Below, in pieces: positions 28,108-37,046 of a DNA stretch of 64,000 nucleotides (position 1 is the first letter of the stretch; the number at the start of each line of letters is the position of its first letter). The DNA is taken from assembly GCA_021820965.1 (NCBI GenBank), contig JAKACZ010000002.1, positions 62,001 through 126,000 on the forward strand, read 5' to 3'. Made by a program: the position numbers and the translations under genes. The notes below the pieces were generated by a model. The model saw only the letters and a program-made list of their open reading frames with translations, had not been told where the DNA came from and did not search any database. Source of the DNA: Bacillota bacterium. GTDB lineage: Bacteria; Bacillota; Sulfobacillia; Sulfobacillales; Sulfobacillaceae.

Positions 28108-29286
28108 TCAGGCGTCCCTGCCTTTAATCGGCTCGATGACGCGGTCTAAAGCTTGTCCTAGGTCGTGAACCAAGTCCTCCCGGTTTTCCACCCCGACCGA
28201 AAGCCGCATCAATCCCGGGCCGATCCCCAATCGATGGCGCATCCCTTCAGGTAGCTCACGGTGGGTTTCGCTGTCGGGATGCGTAATCAAGGACTCGGTA
28301 CCGCCCAGCGACACCGCCGGCAAGATGAGTTCCAACGCATCCATCAAATCCGCTGAGCGTTCCCGGGCTTTGAGTTGAAATGACACCATGGCTCCCGGCC
28401 CGAGGCACTGGGCGCGATGCAGCGCGGAGCCGGGATGGTTGGCGAGACCGGGGTAATAGACGTTCCTGACTGCCGGGTGAGACTGAAGGAACTTTGCCAC
28501 GTGGGCGGCGTTGGCTTCTTGCCGATCGAGCCGTACGGCCAAGGTTTTTAATCCCCGGATCACCAGCCAGGCATCGAAGGGCGCCAAGACTCCGCCGGTG
28601 CTGTTCGCCAGCTCGGCTACCTTTTTCGCTAAGTCCGGGTCGCGGCTGATGAGTGCGCCAGCCAGCACGTCATTATGGCCGGAGAGGTATTTAGTCGCGC
28701 TATAAACAACAAAGTCGGCGCCTAAGTCGAACGGCCGCTGGCGTAACGGTGTCATAAACGTATTGTCCACCGCCAGCCAGAGACGATGATCGCGAGCCAG
28801 TGAGGCCATTGCCCTGAGGTCGGTGATCATCAGATGCGGATTGGAGGGCGTCTCAATAAACAGGAGACGGGTGGTATCTCGAATGGCATGCTCCACCGCG
28901 GCAATATCTTGGGTATTGACAAAACTGGCCGCAATGCCGAAACGTTGAAACAAATCGACTAAGACCCGATAGGTGCCTCCATACAAGTCCTCGGTCAAGA
29001 CCACGTGTTCACCTTGCCGCAGTAGGTGAAACAACGCGACGATGGCTGCCATCCCCGAGGAAAAAAGACTGGCGCCGGCTCCGCCTTCCAGCCGGGCCAA
29101 GCCATCAGCCAAACCGGTGCGGGTGGGATTGTCCGTGCGCGAATAATCATAGCGTCCAAGCCCGGCACCGGGGTGCTGGTAGGTGACGGTTTGATAGATA
29201 GGGGTACTGACGGCTCCGTAAACGGAGTCTTGTCCGACTCCGATGTGCACGACCACGCTTTCCGGATGGAGGTGGTGACCGCTCAC
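28108..29286 (-). CDS. Cystathionine gamma-synthase-like PLP enzyme
   Basis: A 392-residue paralogue of the enzyme at 26364. It has YDYSRTDNPTRTGL, SSGMAAIVALFHLL, EDLYGGTYRV, VDNTFMTPLRQRP, PLP lysine in YSATKYLSGHNDV, and SLGGTESLITHP. The YGGTYR and TPSNPHL features are closer to cystathionine gamma-synthase/MetI. Two starts are possible: ATG 29292 directly abutting AAGAGGG, or GTG 29286 six bases after it; spacing favours GTG. Together the two enzymes could interconvert cysteine and homocysteine. Confidence 0.85.
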   Translation of the reverse strand: MSGHHLHPESVVVHIGVGQDSVYGAVSTPIYQTVTYQHPGAGLGRYDYSRTDNPTRTGLADGLARLEGGAGASLFSSGMAAIVALFHLLRQGEHVVLTEDLYGGTYRVLVDLFQRFGIAASFVNTQDIAAVEHAIRDTTRLLFIETPSNPHLMITDLRAMASLARDHRLWLAVDNTFMTPLRQRPFDLGADFVVYSATKYLSGHNDVLAGALISRDPDLAKKVAELANSTGGVLAPFDAWLVIRGLKTLAVRLDRQEANAAHVAKFLQSHPAVRNVYYPGLANHPGSALHRAQCLGPGAMVSFQLKARERSADLMDALELILPAVSLGGTESLITHPDSETHRELPEGMRHRLGIGPGLMRLSVGVENREDLVHDLGQALDRVIEPIKGRDA

Positions 29287-29308
29287 GCGCATCCCTCTTT
29301 TCGGTGTG

Positions 29309-29701
29309 TTAGGAATCGAGCAAGAAGCGTTCCAGAGATTCTCGAGCCGTCGCTTCGTGACTGGCGACACGCACCAGCTCTTCGGAGATCGCATCAATCC
29401 AGGGATTCAACTCCATCGGGTCAGTTTTAATGGCCACGCCCCGGACCATTTTAACCCGGGATGTACTGACTCGGCCGCGTTGGTTTTCCAGCATGTACTG
29501 CCAGGGCTCGAAGGTCACTACCAGGCGCCGTACCGGTGGGTTCTTCTGAAAGAGGCCACCTTGCCGCTCCACCCGCACAAAGCCGGGAACGGCCTGTTCC
29601 AGCTTTTTCGCTAAAACCTCGCTGAAGACGGCTAAATCACGAGTATCCCGCCGGAGACTGGCGGCTAAGACATCAAAGGAGAGCGAGTCTTCCACCAACA
29701 T
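29309..29701 (-). CDS. Conserved hypothetical protein
   Basis: A 130-residue soluble protein, 16-22 bp upstream of the cystathionine-synthase-like gene and probably in its operon. The pattern LAKKLEQAVPGFVRVERQGG, RRLVVTF and VVRGVAIKTDPMELNPWIDAI-like blocks recalls an uncharacterised family common in actinobacteria and other Gram-positives. I cannot give it a function. There are no membrane segments, cysteines or obvious catalytic motifs. Confidence 0.6.
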   Translation of the reverse strand: MLVEDSLSFDVLAASLRRDTRDLAVFSEVLAKKLEQAVPGFVRVERQGGLFQKNPPVRRLVVTFEPWQYMLENQRGRVSTSRVKMVRGVAIKTDPMELNPWIDAISEELVRVASHEATARESLERFLLDS

Positions 29702-29846
29702 CCCTTCCTTACAGCAAATTATCCCAGGCCGACAGCATAGGGCGCGCCGCCGGTGGATACGCTGACGGTGGGTGACACGATTTTACGCTACTTTCATTGT
29801 CGATGAAACCCGGTTGCTGCGCAACCCTAACACCACCGGAAACCGT

Positions 29847-29875
29847 TTGACTTTCTTTGACGTTTGTGGTATATG
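29847..29875 (+). promoter_or_regulatory. Sigma-A-type promoter of the Bax-inhibitor-like gene
   Basis: TTGACT (29847-29852), a 17-bp spacer, and TATATG (29870-29875), 32 bp before the start codon. Confidence 0.7.
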
Positions 29876-29907
29876 GATGTTGCGATAAAGTCACGGAGGT
29901 GACTAAT

Positions 29908-30567
29908 ATGTACAATCGTTCGTCGGCGCTTCGAATTAGTGACGGTGTGACAGGCTCGCTGATGGGTCGCACGCTGGGCTACCTGGCTCTCCTCATTCTC
30001 ATTTTATCGGCCAGCGTACTCTTGTCGCCGCTCGCGGGGAGGGTGGGGATATGGATAGGAATTGCGGCCGCTCTGCTTGGCACTATCATGGTGGGCCGCA
30101 ACGCGTTGACAGCGGGACGGGCGTTTATGTGGGGCGCGGTGGTGGCCATCGGCATGGGGCTATTAGTGGGTCCGGTAGTGTGGAGCGTGGCCGCAACCCA
30201 GAGCGGGCTCTTGTGGACCACCCTAGGCACGTTGGTGATCGCCGTAGTCTTCTCGGCACTTTTGGTTAGTGTAGTACCGTGGGATTTCTCGAGGCTGATG
30301 CCGCTCTTGTTCCTCGGCCTGATCATGCTGATTGTCACCGGGGCGCTATCGTGGTTCGTTCCGTCGATTAGCGGGGTGGTGATGTCCAAGGCCTACAACC
30401 TCATCGGCGCGTTGATTTTCATCGGCTACTTAATGGTCAATTTCTCGTTGATGCGGATGCGCGGCCGGGTGGTCCCCACACAAGGGACGGCCGTGGTACT
30501 GGCGGTCTCGCTCTTAATTGACATCGTGAACTTGTTTTTGTTCCTCTTACGGCTGGGACGGCGATAA
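29908..30567 (+). CDS. Bax inhibitor-1 (YccA/UPF0005) family membrane protein
   Basis: A 219-residue protein with seven predicted helices, no signal peptide and the overall BI-1 layout: LGYLALLILILSASVLLSPL, two central hairpins, then a late pair ending in the conserved-type AYNLIGALIFIGYLMVNFSL and IDIVNLFLFLLRLGRR. Bacterial members are proposed pH-sensitive ion/Ca2+ leak channels and interact with FtsH. The ATG at 29908 follows CGGAGGTGACTAAT. It is a single gene with its own promoter. Confidence 0.75.
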   Translation: MYNRSSALRISDGVTGSLMGRTLGYLALLILILSASVLLSPLAGRVGIWIGIAAALLGTIMVGRNALTAGRAFMWGAVVAIGMGLLVGPVVWSVAATQSGLLWTTLGTLVIAVVFSALLVSVVPWDFSRLMPLLFLGLIMLIVTGALSWFVPSISGVVMSKAYNLIGALIFIGYLMVNFSLMRMRGRVVPTQGTAVVLAVSLLIDIVNLFLFLLRLGRR

Positions 30568-30600
30568 GCGGGGTGAGCACCGGCATTTTATCATGGTGTT

Positions 30601-30960
30601 AACGGGTCAGCACTCGCCGACGGTCGCCGGGCGGCGCGGGATGTTGTCGGCGGGCCGCCCCAGCGGATCCCGCACGCTTTCGTATGGCGTAGCCTCGATA
30701 ATATCGATACCCTCGGCAACGAGGAGCATGTCCGCTTTTTTGGCGATATAGACCGAGACCCCTTCGCCGCTCCGCAAAGGGGTCCCTGGTAATACCCAAA
30801 GCGACGCCGCGATCGATTCTTACAACGTGTGGTCGCAGCGCAATCAGCGTGCCAGCCCCATATATCCGGCGCCATAGTCGTCAATGGCAAAGGGGTGGCC
30901 CTGGCCCGCCAAGAGGCTACCTGGCCCAACAATGCTGCATTATCTGAAATGGGTGTGGCT
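30601..30960 (-). pseudogene. EAL-domain (cyclic-di-GMP phosphodiesterase) remnant
   Basis: On the minus strand the frame reads FAIDDYGAGYMGL, the hallmark DDFGTGYSSL region of EAL domains, followed by two stops and then ADMLLVAEGIDIIEATPYES, matching the VAEGVET region. The catalytic EAL segment itself and everything N-terminal to it are missing. The truncation lies within about 80 bp of the right end of the IS605-type element at 31041, suggesting that element insertion or associated deletion removed the rest. Confidence 0.55.
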
Positions 30961-31040
30961 CTACTGGAGGGAAGCCATGACGAAACATACATTGGTATAC
31001 ATGAAGAATCTGGATCGTGCGGTCCGGATTCATTGCGCGA

Positions 31041-31200
31041 ACGAACTCTCCCGCCGAGGTGGGGGGTTCGGGGATCGCTCCGCCAGCACGCGCTGTAAAG
31101 CCCGCCGAAAGTTCCTGGCTCATGGATCCCTGCGCCGGGGCCGTTGGCCCCAGACGTCTTACGCTCATCTCCCCAGGCGTGACTTCGGACCGCTCCGGCC
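31041..31200 (-). ncRNA. IS605 right end / omegaRNA (reRNA) region of element B
   Basis: Directly downstream of tnpB on the minus strand: GGGCCGGAGCGGTCCGAA, CCTGGGGAGAT, a GGGGCCAACGGCCCC hairpin, GAGCCAGGAAC, a stem pairing GCTGGCGGAGCG with its partner, CCCCCCACC and GGCGGGAGAGTTCGT. This is where IS200/IS605 elements encode the TnpB guide RNA. The blocks are shared with elements A and C. The adjoining sequence from 31040 downward would supply the guide. Transcription is inferred, not seen. Confidence 0.7.
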
Positions 31201-31953
31201 CTAGCTTCCGAAAAATCCGCGTCCGTTTGCGCTTCTTGATGAGCCCTCGAGAAGTTTTTTGATGCCGCGTTGCTTCATAACGACCGAGGCGTTGTGGTCT
31301 GCATTATCCGTATGTCCGCAGTCTTGGCAGACGAATTCGGCTTGACTCAGCCGACTGTCCAGGTTGATATGCCCACAGACGGCACGTTCCTGCGAACTGT
31401 ATGGGGGCGGAACCGTGAGGACCAACTTTCCCTGACGGAGGGCTTTATAGCGCGTGAATGACACGACAGTGCCCCAGGTGGAGGCTAGGATCACCCGGTT
31501 GAGACCCGCCTTCGCTTTTCTGCCATTCGGCAGAAACCGGCCTTGGGCATCGCGCTTCGCCTTCGGGCGTTTGGTCATGTTGGCAATTTTGAGATCCTCG
31601 AAGACATAGAGATCGATGGTGTCATTAACGACGAGCTGATGACTGGTTTGATGGGCATAGTCGTACCGTACGTGCTTTTCGTAGCGTTGATAGCGGTGGG
31701 CATTTTGCTGGGCTTTGCGGCGATTCTTGGATCCTTTCTTGCGTCGGGCGGCCCGCCGCTGCCATTTCTTGCGTTGCCAGCGATTTCTCTTAATCCGGGA
31801 CTTTTGCACCGGCTGGAGATCGAAGGCCTGTCCATCGGAAGTGACTAACGGTTTAGCAACGCCCCGATCTCCGCCGAGCGTACGCTCGGCCAGTTGGTCT
31901 GCGGATAGGTGGCGCCAGTCCTCGGCGATCTGTTCCCGTCGCCGTGTCGGCAT
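31201..31953 (-). pseudogene. tnpB: IS200/IS605-family TnpB, N-terminally truncated
   Basis: A 250-residue frame corresponding to roughly the last two thirds of a TnpB RNA-guided nuclease. The RuvC residues are present: D in GGDRGVAKPLVTSDG, E in VFEDLKIANM and D in NADHNASVVMK. The zinc-ribbon is damaged: the usual C-x2-C before GH reads ERAVCGH, so the first cysteine is lost, while CQDCGH is intact. A TAG lies one codon upstream of the apparent ATG and the N-terminal 130 or so residues are missing. No TnpA is nearby. Probably inactive. Confidence 0.8.
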
Positions 31954-32364
31954 CCGCTAGGCAGTGAGCTCAAGGACATGACCCATCCTCACCCGGCTTA
32001 TCCGAACAGGAAACCCGACGGAAAGTCAGCATACCGGAAAAAGGGCCCACGTCTGAGCTTCCGCAGCTCGTGCTCGGCAATCCACGAGCCATTGTTGACG
32101 TCCGTACAGTCTTAGGTACAGGTTCCCTGAGCTGAGCACAACCACGCATCGCCGACGCGGCCGGAGGAATCCTGGCAAGTAGTGGTCATGAGGATTCCCC
32201 CATGGGAAGTCTTAGATGCTCAGACGCGGCGCGCCGTCCCAGAGTGGTGTAGTTCACCGGAGTCAAGCGCTGAAGCCCCTGGTTTTGTAGGGCGTTGGGA
32301 CGGCCCGGGGCGTGGGATCCGGTGCCTGCCCATCCCCTTGAGCGGCTGAAGAGTTGGCTCAGGA
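31954..32364. other. Stretch upstream of tnpB remnant, no gene seen
   Basis: It should contain the tnpB 5' part and the element's left end if intact, but I find neither clearly. GGTGTAGTTCACC at 32245-32257 has the look of another IS605-type right-end tip. No other feature is supported. Confidence 0.3.
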
Positions 32365-32634
32365 TTATTTGCCGATCCGATGGACCAACGGGGTCACAAT
32401 TGCGGCGGCCTTGTGGTAGCCTACGGTCAACAGGCCTGCCACCACCCGTCTGATACCTTCGGCACGAAGGAGGATGGTGTAGAGACCGTGGATTCCGTGA
32501 ATGATGGGATTCAGCTGCCACAAGATGAGGGCAGCAATAATCAGGGACAAGATCAGGGCATTGCGAAACGGATGGCGCCTGACGCCTTCGTGGCCATCGC
32601 GTCCGGACTTTTGATGGGCGCGTGCGGTGGACAT
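32365..32634 (-). CDS. Small single-pass membrane protein, unknown
   Basis: An 89-residue protein: basic N-terminus (MSTARAHQKSGRDGHEGVRRH), one membrane helix at about 24-41 (ALILSLIIAALILWQLNP), then a moderately hydrophobic tail. The start at 32634 has GGGAGTG seven bases before it. I do not recognise the family. It is isolated between the IS605 remnant and the trehalose genes. Confidence 0.45.
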   Translation of the reverse strand: MSTARAHQKSGRDGHEGVRRHPFRNALILSLIIAALILWQLNPIIHGIHGLYTILLRAEGIRRVVAGLLTVGYHKAAAIVTPLVHRIGK

Positions 32635-33006
32635 CAATATCACTCCCAACCTCGGCATGAGGACCTGCGGCGATCAATGCCTCTAGTATACTCGATTACC
32701 ACTATTATCCAGGTCTTTTGGTGTCGAGGCGGTAGAGTTTCGTCCGACCGAGTGCGACGTTAAAGGGACCAGGCAGGCAGCAACCGACGGAGAAGTCTGA
32801 AGGGTTTCCCCTTGCTTTCCCCGGTCTAAGCGGCAAAGGCCTTTTAAGCTGCTCCAACCGGGCTGCGTTTCCGGCGGCAGCCGATTGTGCCCTCGGCACG
32901 AAAAATGGCATCCAGACGCGGCCCTTTTTCGCCCGGAAGAGCTTTTTGCCATTTAGGAAATGGTGCGGGGTTTGTGCGTGAATCCTAGCGCGGCCCGTCC
33001 GTCGAC
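32635..33006. other. Intergenic stretch, nothing recognised
   Basis: About 370 bp downstream of otsB; no terminator with a clear T-run on the minus strand and no coding signal. Confidence 0.35.
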
Positions 33007-33771
33007 CTAATACGCCGTCAGGTTTTGCAAAAGCGCCCGAACATGCCTGGGCGTCGGTAAGTGATAACGGGCGCGTGTAGGGCGGCGGTTACCCACCACA
33101 ACGGTTAGCCCGGTGCCGACGGCTTCGAAGGCATCCTCGTCGGTCCAATCGTCACCGAACACACAAGGCACGGCCGAAGCGGGTGCGTTGGATAAAAGAC
33201 GCTTGACGGCATCGCCCTTAGTGGGTCCTAAGACAGGACGAATCTCCCAGCACCCGTCGGCGGGGCGGATGCATAATGCCGGATGGGGGCCGACAATGGC
33301 TTGGATAACGGTGCGACAAGTCTCTCGCTCTTCTGCTCCCAGGCCGCGTACGTGAAAGCTGAAGGTCCAACCCTTGTCCTCTAGGGCAGTTCCGGGAAGG
33401 GAGCGGGCCAAATCGTGGAGGGGAGTGCGCACCGCATCGAGAGCCGCTGCCGCGCCGGGATCCTGTGGTGCGTGGCGGCGCTGCCCTTCCACTCGCCATT
33501 CGGCCCCGTGGTTTCCCACCAGGATGAGCCGAGGCAGCGGGATCCAGGTTTCCAAATCATCGAGAGAGCGCCCGCTGATGACGGCTACTCGTCCTGGATG
33601 GGATTTTTCTAAACGGCGGAGATGGTCCAGTAGGGCAGGTGGAACTTTAATCGCATCAGGCCGCGGCGCGAGGTCGACCAGTGTCCCGTCCCAGTCAAAC
33701 AGCCAATACGCAAGGTGGGATGCCGTGAATCGCCGTACCAAGTCCGGTGTGAGCAGTTCAGGACTCGACAT
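33007..33771 (-). CDS. otsB: Trehalose-6-phosphate phosphatase
   Basis: A 254-residue HAD-superfamily enzyme that dephosphorylates trehalose-6-phosphate. HAD motif I is FDWDGTLVDL (nucleophile Asp), motif II SGRSLDDL, and motif IV GDDWTDEDAF; GNHGAEW and GPTKGDAVKRLL are OtsB signatures. It overlaps otsA by 14 bp on the same strand, so the pair is almost certainly co-translated. The pathway makes trehalose as a compatible solute or storage sugar. Confidence 0.95.
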   Translation of the reverse strand: MSSPELLTPDLVRRFTASHLAYWLFDWDGTLVDLAPRPDAIKVPPALLDHLRRLEKSHPGRVAVISGRSLDDLETWIPLPRLILVGNHGAEWRVEGQRRHAPQDPGAAAALDAVRTPLHDLARSLPGTALEDKGWTFSFHVRGLGAEERETCRTVIQAIVGPHPALCIRPADGCWEIRPVLGPTKGDAVKRLLSNAPASAVPCVFGDDWTDEDAFEAVGTGLTVVVGNRRPTRARYHLPTPRHVRALLQNLTAY

Positions 33772-35206
33772 AAGCGGCCGTTACCTGCTCCAGCGTGGTG
33801 AGAATATCGGTGGCCCAATCATACAGGGTGTGCTGGTGGAGATGATCTTGCATGGCCTGCATGCGCACCCGCCGGTCTTCAGGCGAGAGCGAGAGCGCTT
33901 GCTCTAACGAAGCGGCAAAGCCTTCCGGATCCCAGGGGTTAATCGCCAACGCTTCCTCCAGCTCGTGAGAGGCGCCGGCCGTCTCGCTCAAGAGGAGCAC
34001 TCCCCGTTGGTCCACCTGGGCCGAGACAAACTCCTTGGCCACCAGGTTCATGCCGTCAAAGAGTGACGAGACCAAGGCGAAGTCGGCGGCGCGGAAAATA
34101 CCCATCAACCGCTTGCGATCAATGGAGCGGCGCACGCTCAGCACCGGCTGCCAGTCATTGTTGCCAAAGTCTTGATTGATGCGGCGCGTTTCTTGCTCGA
34201 CATGGCGAAACAGAGCGCGATAGGCGCTAACTTCCGAGCGCGTGGGAACCACTACCTGCAAAAACACCACCTGGCCGCGGCGGTGCGGGTAGCGGCGGAA
34301 GAATTCGCGCAGCGCCTCCAACCGGGGAATAATGCCTTTCGTGTAGTCGGCGCGATCGACTGACACGCCCAACTGTTGGCCGTCGTGGACCAAATGGCGG
34401 CGAATGCCCCGCGACCACCGAGTGATGCGAGGGCTACGGACAATGGATTCGAGAGCGTTGATGTCGACGGAGATGGGGAAGGCGCGAACTTCAATGACCC
34501 GGCTCTGCCAGTGCACCTGCCGCCGCTGGCGGTCTACCGAGACATGGCGGAATGATCGCTCGACCGACGTGAGAAACGCTTCGACATCGTCATCGGTTTG
34601 AAATCCCAGCACGTCGGCGCCCAACAACCCGCGCAAGATTTCCTGGTACTGCGGGCACAAACGCAGCACCGTAAACACAGGCCAGGGAATATGCCAAAAA
34701 TGGGCAATGGCCAAATCGGGACGTAATTGCCGTATTTGGCTCGGGAGCAGGGCCAGTTGATAGTCGTGAGAAAAGATCAGCGCCGAGGCCGGGCTTTCCC
34801 GTGCAACCCGGCGCGCAAACTTGAGGTTGACATTCCGGTAGATGGTCCAAGCGCGGCGCGAAAAGCGGGCGCGCTCGATCAAGAGGTGGCTTAACGGCCA
34901 AAGCCCTTGATTGGCGTACCGGGTGTAAAAACCTTGGATTTCTTCGGGATTGAGATAGATGCGGTGCAGCCGGTATTTCGGGTCCGACAGCGGTACCGGC
35001 CGTACCCCGCCGGGAGCCGTCAAGCGGTCAGCACTACCGCTTCCCCAGGCAATCCAATCCCCTCCAAGCTCGCGTAACAGCGGATCCAGCGCCGATACCA
35101 CGCCGCCGGCCTTTTGCACATAGCGCACTCCGTGTCGAGTGCGTTCATCCACATAGGGTTCGCGGTTGGTAACGACCACCAAGGGTCGTTGAATAGGTGT
35201 GCCCAT
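33758..35206 (-). CDS. otsA: Trehalose-6-phosphate synthase
   Basis: A 482-residue GT20 glycosyltransferase joining UDP/GDP-glucose to glucose-6-phosphate. Signatures: VVTNREPYV near the N-terminus, FSHDYQLALLPSQIR, HFWHIPWPVF, VDRADYTKGIIPRLEA and the nucleotide-binding SLFDGMNLVAKEFV with SETAGASHEL. The N-terminal loop KAGGVVSALDPLL is the usual glycine-rich donor loop. ATG at 35206 after GAGGGAGGG. It lies upstream of otsB. A 14-bp palindrome lies 17 bp upstream of the start. Confidence 0.95.
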   Translation of the reverse strand: MGTPIQRPLVVVTNREPYVDERTRHGVRYVQKAGGVVSALDPLLRELGGDWIAWGSGSADRLTAPGGVRPVPLSDPKYRLHRIYLNPEEIQGFYTRYANQGLWPLSHLLIERARFSRRAWTIYRNVNLKFARRVARESPASALIFSHDYQLALLPSQIRQLRPDLAIAHFWHIPWPVFTVLRLCPQYQEILRGLLGADVLGFQTDDDVEAFLTSVERSFRHVSVDRQRRQVHWQSRVIEVRAFPISVDINALESIVRSPRITRWSRGIRRHLVHDGQQLGVSVDRADYTKGIIPRLEALREFFRRYPHRRGQVVFLQVVVPTRSEVSAYRALFRHVEQETRRINQDFGNNDWQPVLSVRRSIDRKRLMGIFRAADFALVSSLFDGMNLVAKEFVSAQVDQRGVLLLSETAGASHELEEALAINPWDPEGFAASLEQALSLSPEDRRVRMQAMQDHLHQHTLYDWATDILTTLEQVTAAYVES

Positions 35207-35222
35207 GGCAATCCCTCCCTCT

Positions 35223-35236
35223 CTATGGTACCATAG
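35223..35236. promoter_or_regulatory. Perfect 14-bp palindrome in the otsA leader
   Basis: CTATGGTACCATAG is a perfect inverted repeat between the probable promoter and ribosome site of otsA. It has the size and place of a repressor operator. No cognate regulator gene is adjacent. Confidence 0.4.
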
Positions 35237-35300
35237 GCGCCATGTTCAGGATGGCATAAACTGCCACATTGACGTAGGATGTTTATGTTTTCTCCTTGAT

Positions 35301-36836
35301 TCAGCGGATGGTGTGGGCGGTGTCGCGTCTACCAGTCAGGCGGGACAGCAGATAGGGTAGATCAGGAAAACGGAACAGATAGAGCAGGGCAAAAAATATT
35401 CCGCCACTGACCAGCGCGGTCAGGATCAGCGCCAAAGACAGACGAATCAGTCCAAAAAGCGTGCCCATGTGCATAATGTGGTATAGGACTTCGGTGCCAA
35501 TTAGCATGCCGGCGCCCGCAAAAGACAGCGCGAGGAGCGTTGGCCGCAGCTGCAGGTTGGCGTGTCGCCGGGGCTTGAGCACTTTCATGGCCAACAGCAT
35601 CGCGTTGACCCAGCTGGCGCCGCCGGTCGCCAAAGCCAGGCCGTCAGCCTGCATGTAGTGCACTAGAATGATGTCGCCGACGATGTTGACGAGGATGGTA
35701 ACGATGGAAAAGCGTGCCGGAGACTTTGTGTCCTGGGTGGCGAAGAACAGGCGCTGAAGATAATAGGTGGCGCCAAATCCCGGAAGACCGACGGCGAAAA
35801 ACAAGAGCGTGCCCGATGTCAAATCGGTGGACCGGCCGTTAAAGGCGCCGTGCTGGTACAATAGCCGCAAAATGGGGACGCGCAGGGCAATGAACCAGAT
35901 GGTGATCGGCACGAGTAGTGCCAGCACCAAGCGAAAGCCGTGCATGGCCAAGGCGCGGAAGGTCTCCATATCATGACTGGAGCGGTGCTGGGCTAACCGG
36001 GTATAGATCGGCATGGCCAGTGACGAGATCACCAGGCCGATGGGGATTTGCACCAACACGTACGAATAGTTCAAGGCGGCGATGCTGCCGACTACCAGAT
36101 TTGACGCCAGAATGCGGTCCACCAGGATGCCGATGGTTCCGACCGAGCTGGTTAGAAAGAACGGCCCGGCAATGACGGCCATCCGCCGCAGTAAAGGATG
36201 ACTGAAGTGCCAACGAAAATGCAAATGGATACCCATGGCGCGGACGCGCGGAATTAGAATGGCCAGTTGCGCAATGACCGCCAGGGTAAAACCCAGGGCC
36301 ACGCCGCGGATGCCCAACAGCATATGCCCCAACACCACAATGGTGGCGATGCGGACGAGATTGATGACCGCAGGAGTCATGGCCGGTGCAAAGAACTCTT
36401 CGCGTGATTGCAAGATCCCCATGATGAAGCCGGATAGTGCCCAGAAAAAGATGGTGGGGACCATGAACCGAGTCATAGTGATGGTGAGCGAGACCTCATG
36501 CGGATCGCGGCTGAACCCGGGAGCCATAACATGAATGATGAAGGGGGTAAAAATTTCCGTGACGGCCATTAAAAACGCGGACAATAGCGCCAAGGCCGTA
36601 AAGGCTTCGTTCAAAAAGCGCTCCAGCGACCGCCGGGAATAGTCAGCGTCGGCCTCGGTCATGATCGGCACGACAGTCACATTGATGGCGCCGTTGACGC
36701 TGTTGAAGAGGAGGTTGGGCACGGCAGAAGCCATCAGCCAGGCGTCGGTACTGAGACTGGTTCCGAAAAACAGCGCCATAACGATTTCACGGGCAAACCC
36801 GCTGACACGGCTGATGAGGGTGGCGACGAAAATCAA
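35301..36836 (-). CDS. murJ: MurJ-type flippase homologue (copy 2)
   Basis: A 511-residue MOP-superfamily membrane protein with MurJ signatures SRVSGFAREIVMALFFG, STDAWLMASAVPNLL, LYQHGAFNGRSTDL and about 14 helices. The annotated TTG start leaves only eight residues before the conserved SRV, which cuts into helix 1. Upstream the frame continues SIGLSASLIFVATLISRV to a CTG at 36902 that has GGGAGG eight bases before it, suggesting a non-canonical CTG start and about 22 more residues. It is in the same family as the gene at 19612 but clearly divergent from it. Confidence 0.86.
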   Translation of the reverse strand: MIFVATLISRVSGFAREIVMALFFGTSLSTDAWLMASAVPNLLFNSVNGAINVTVVPIMTEADADYSRRSLERFLNEAFTALALLSAFLMAVTEIFTPFIIHVMAPGFSRDPHEVSLTITMTRFMVPTIFFWALSGFIMGILQSREEFFAPAMTPAVINLVRIATIVVLGHMLLGIRGVALGFTLAVIAQLAILIPRVRAMGIHLHFRWHFSHPLLRRMAVIAGPFFLTSSVGTIGILVDRILASNLVVGSIAALNYSYVLVQIPIGLVISSLAMPIYTRLAQHRSSHDMETFRALAMHGFRLVLALLVPITIWFIALRVPILRLLYQHGAFNGRSTDLTSGTLLFFAVGLPGFGATYYLQRLFFATQDTKSPARFSIVTILVNIVGDIILVHYMQADGLALATGGASWVNAMLLAMKVLKPRRHANLQLRPTLLALSFAGAGMLIGTEVLYHIMHMGTLFGLIRLSLALILTALVSGGIFFALLYLFRFPDLPYLLSRLTGRRDTAHTIR

Positions 36837-37046
36837 CGACGCCGAGAGGCCGATGCTGTGCTGGCGAGCTTGGCCGCGATGCCGGCGAAAATTCGCGTCC
36901 AGAGGCAGACCCTCCCATCAATCACCAATCCATTGTACCCGAGCGGAGGACAGCCTGCTACAGCACCACGCCCCACAATTTGCCGGGGGACCTGGCTTAA
37001 GGCTGTCGGAGCGGCCGAAATCCCGCTACAATGAGGGAAAGGACGG

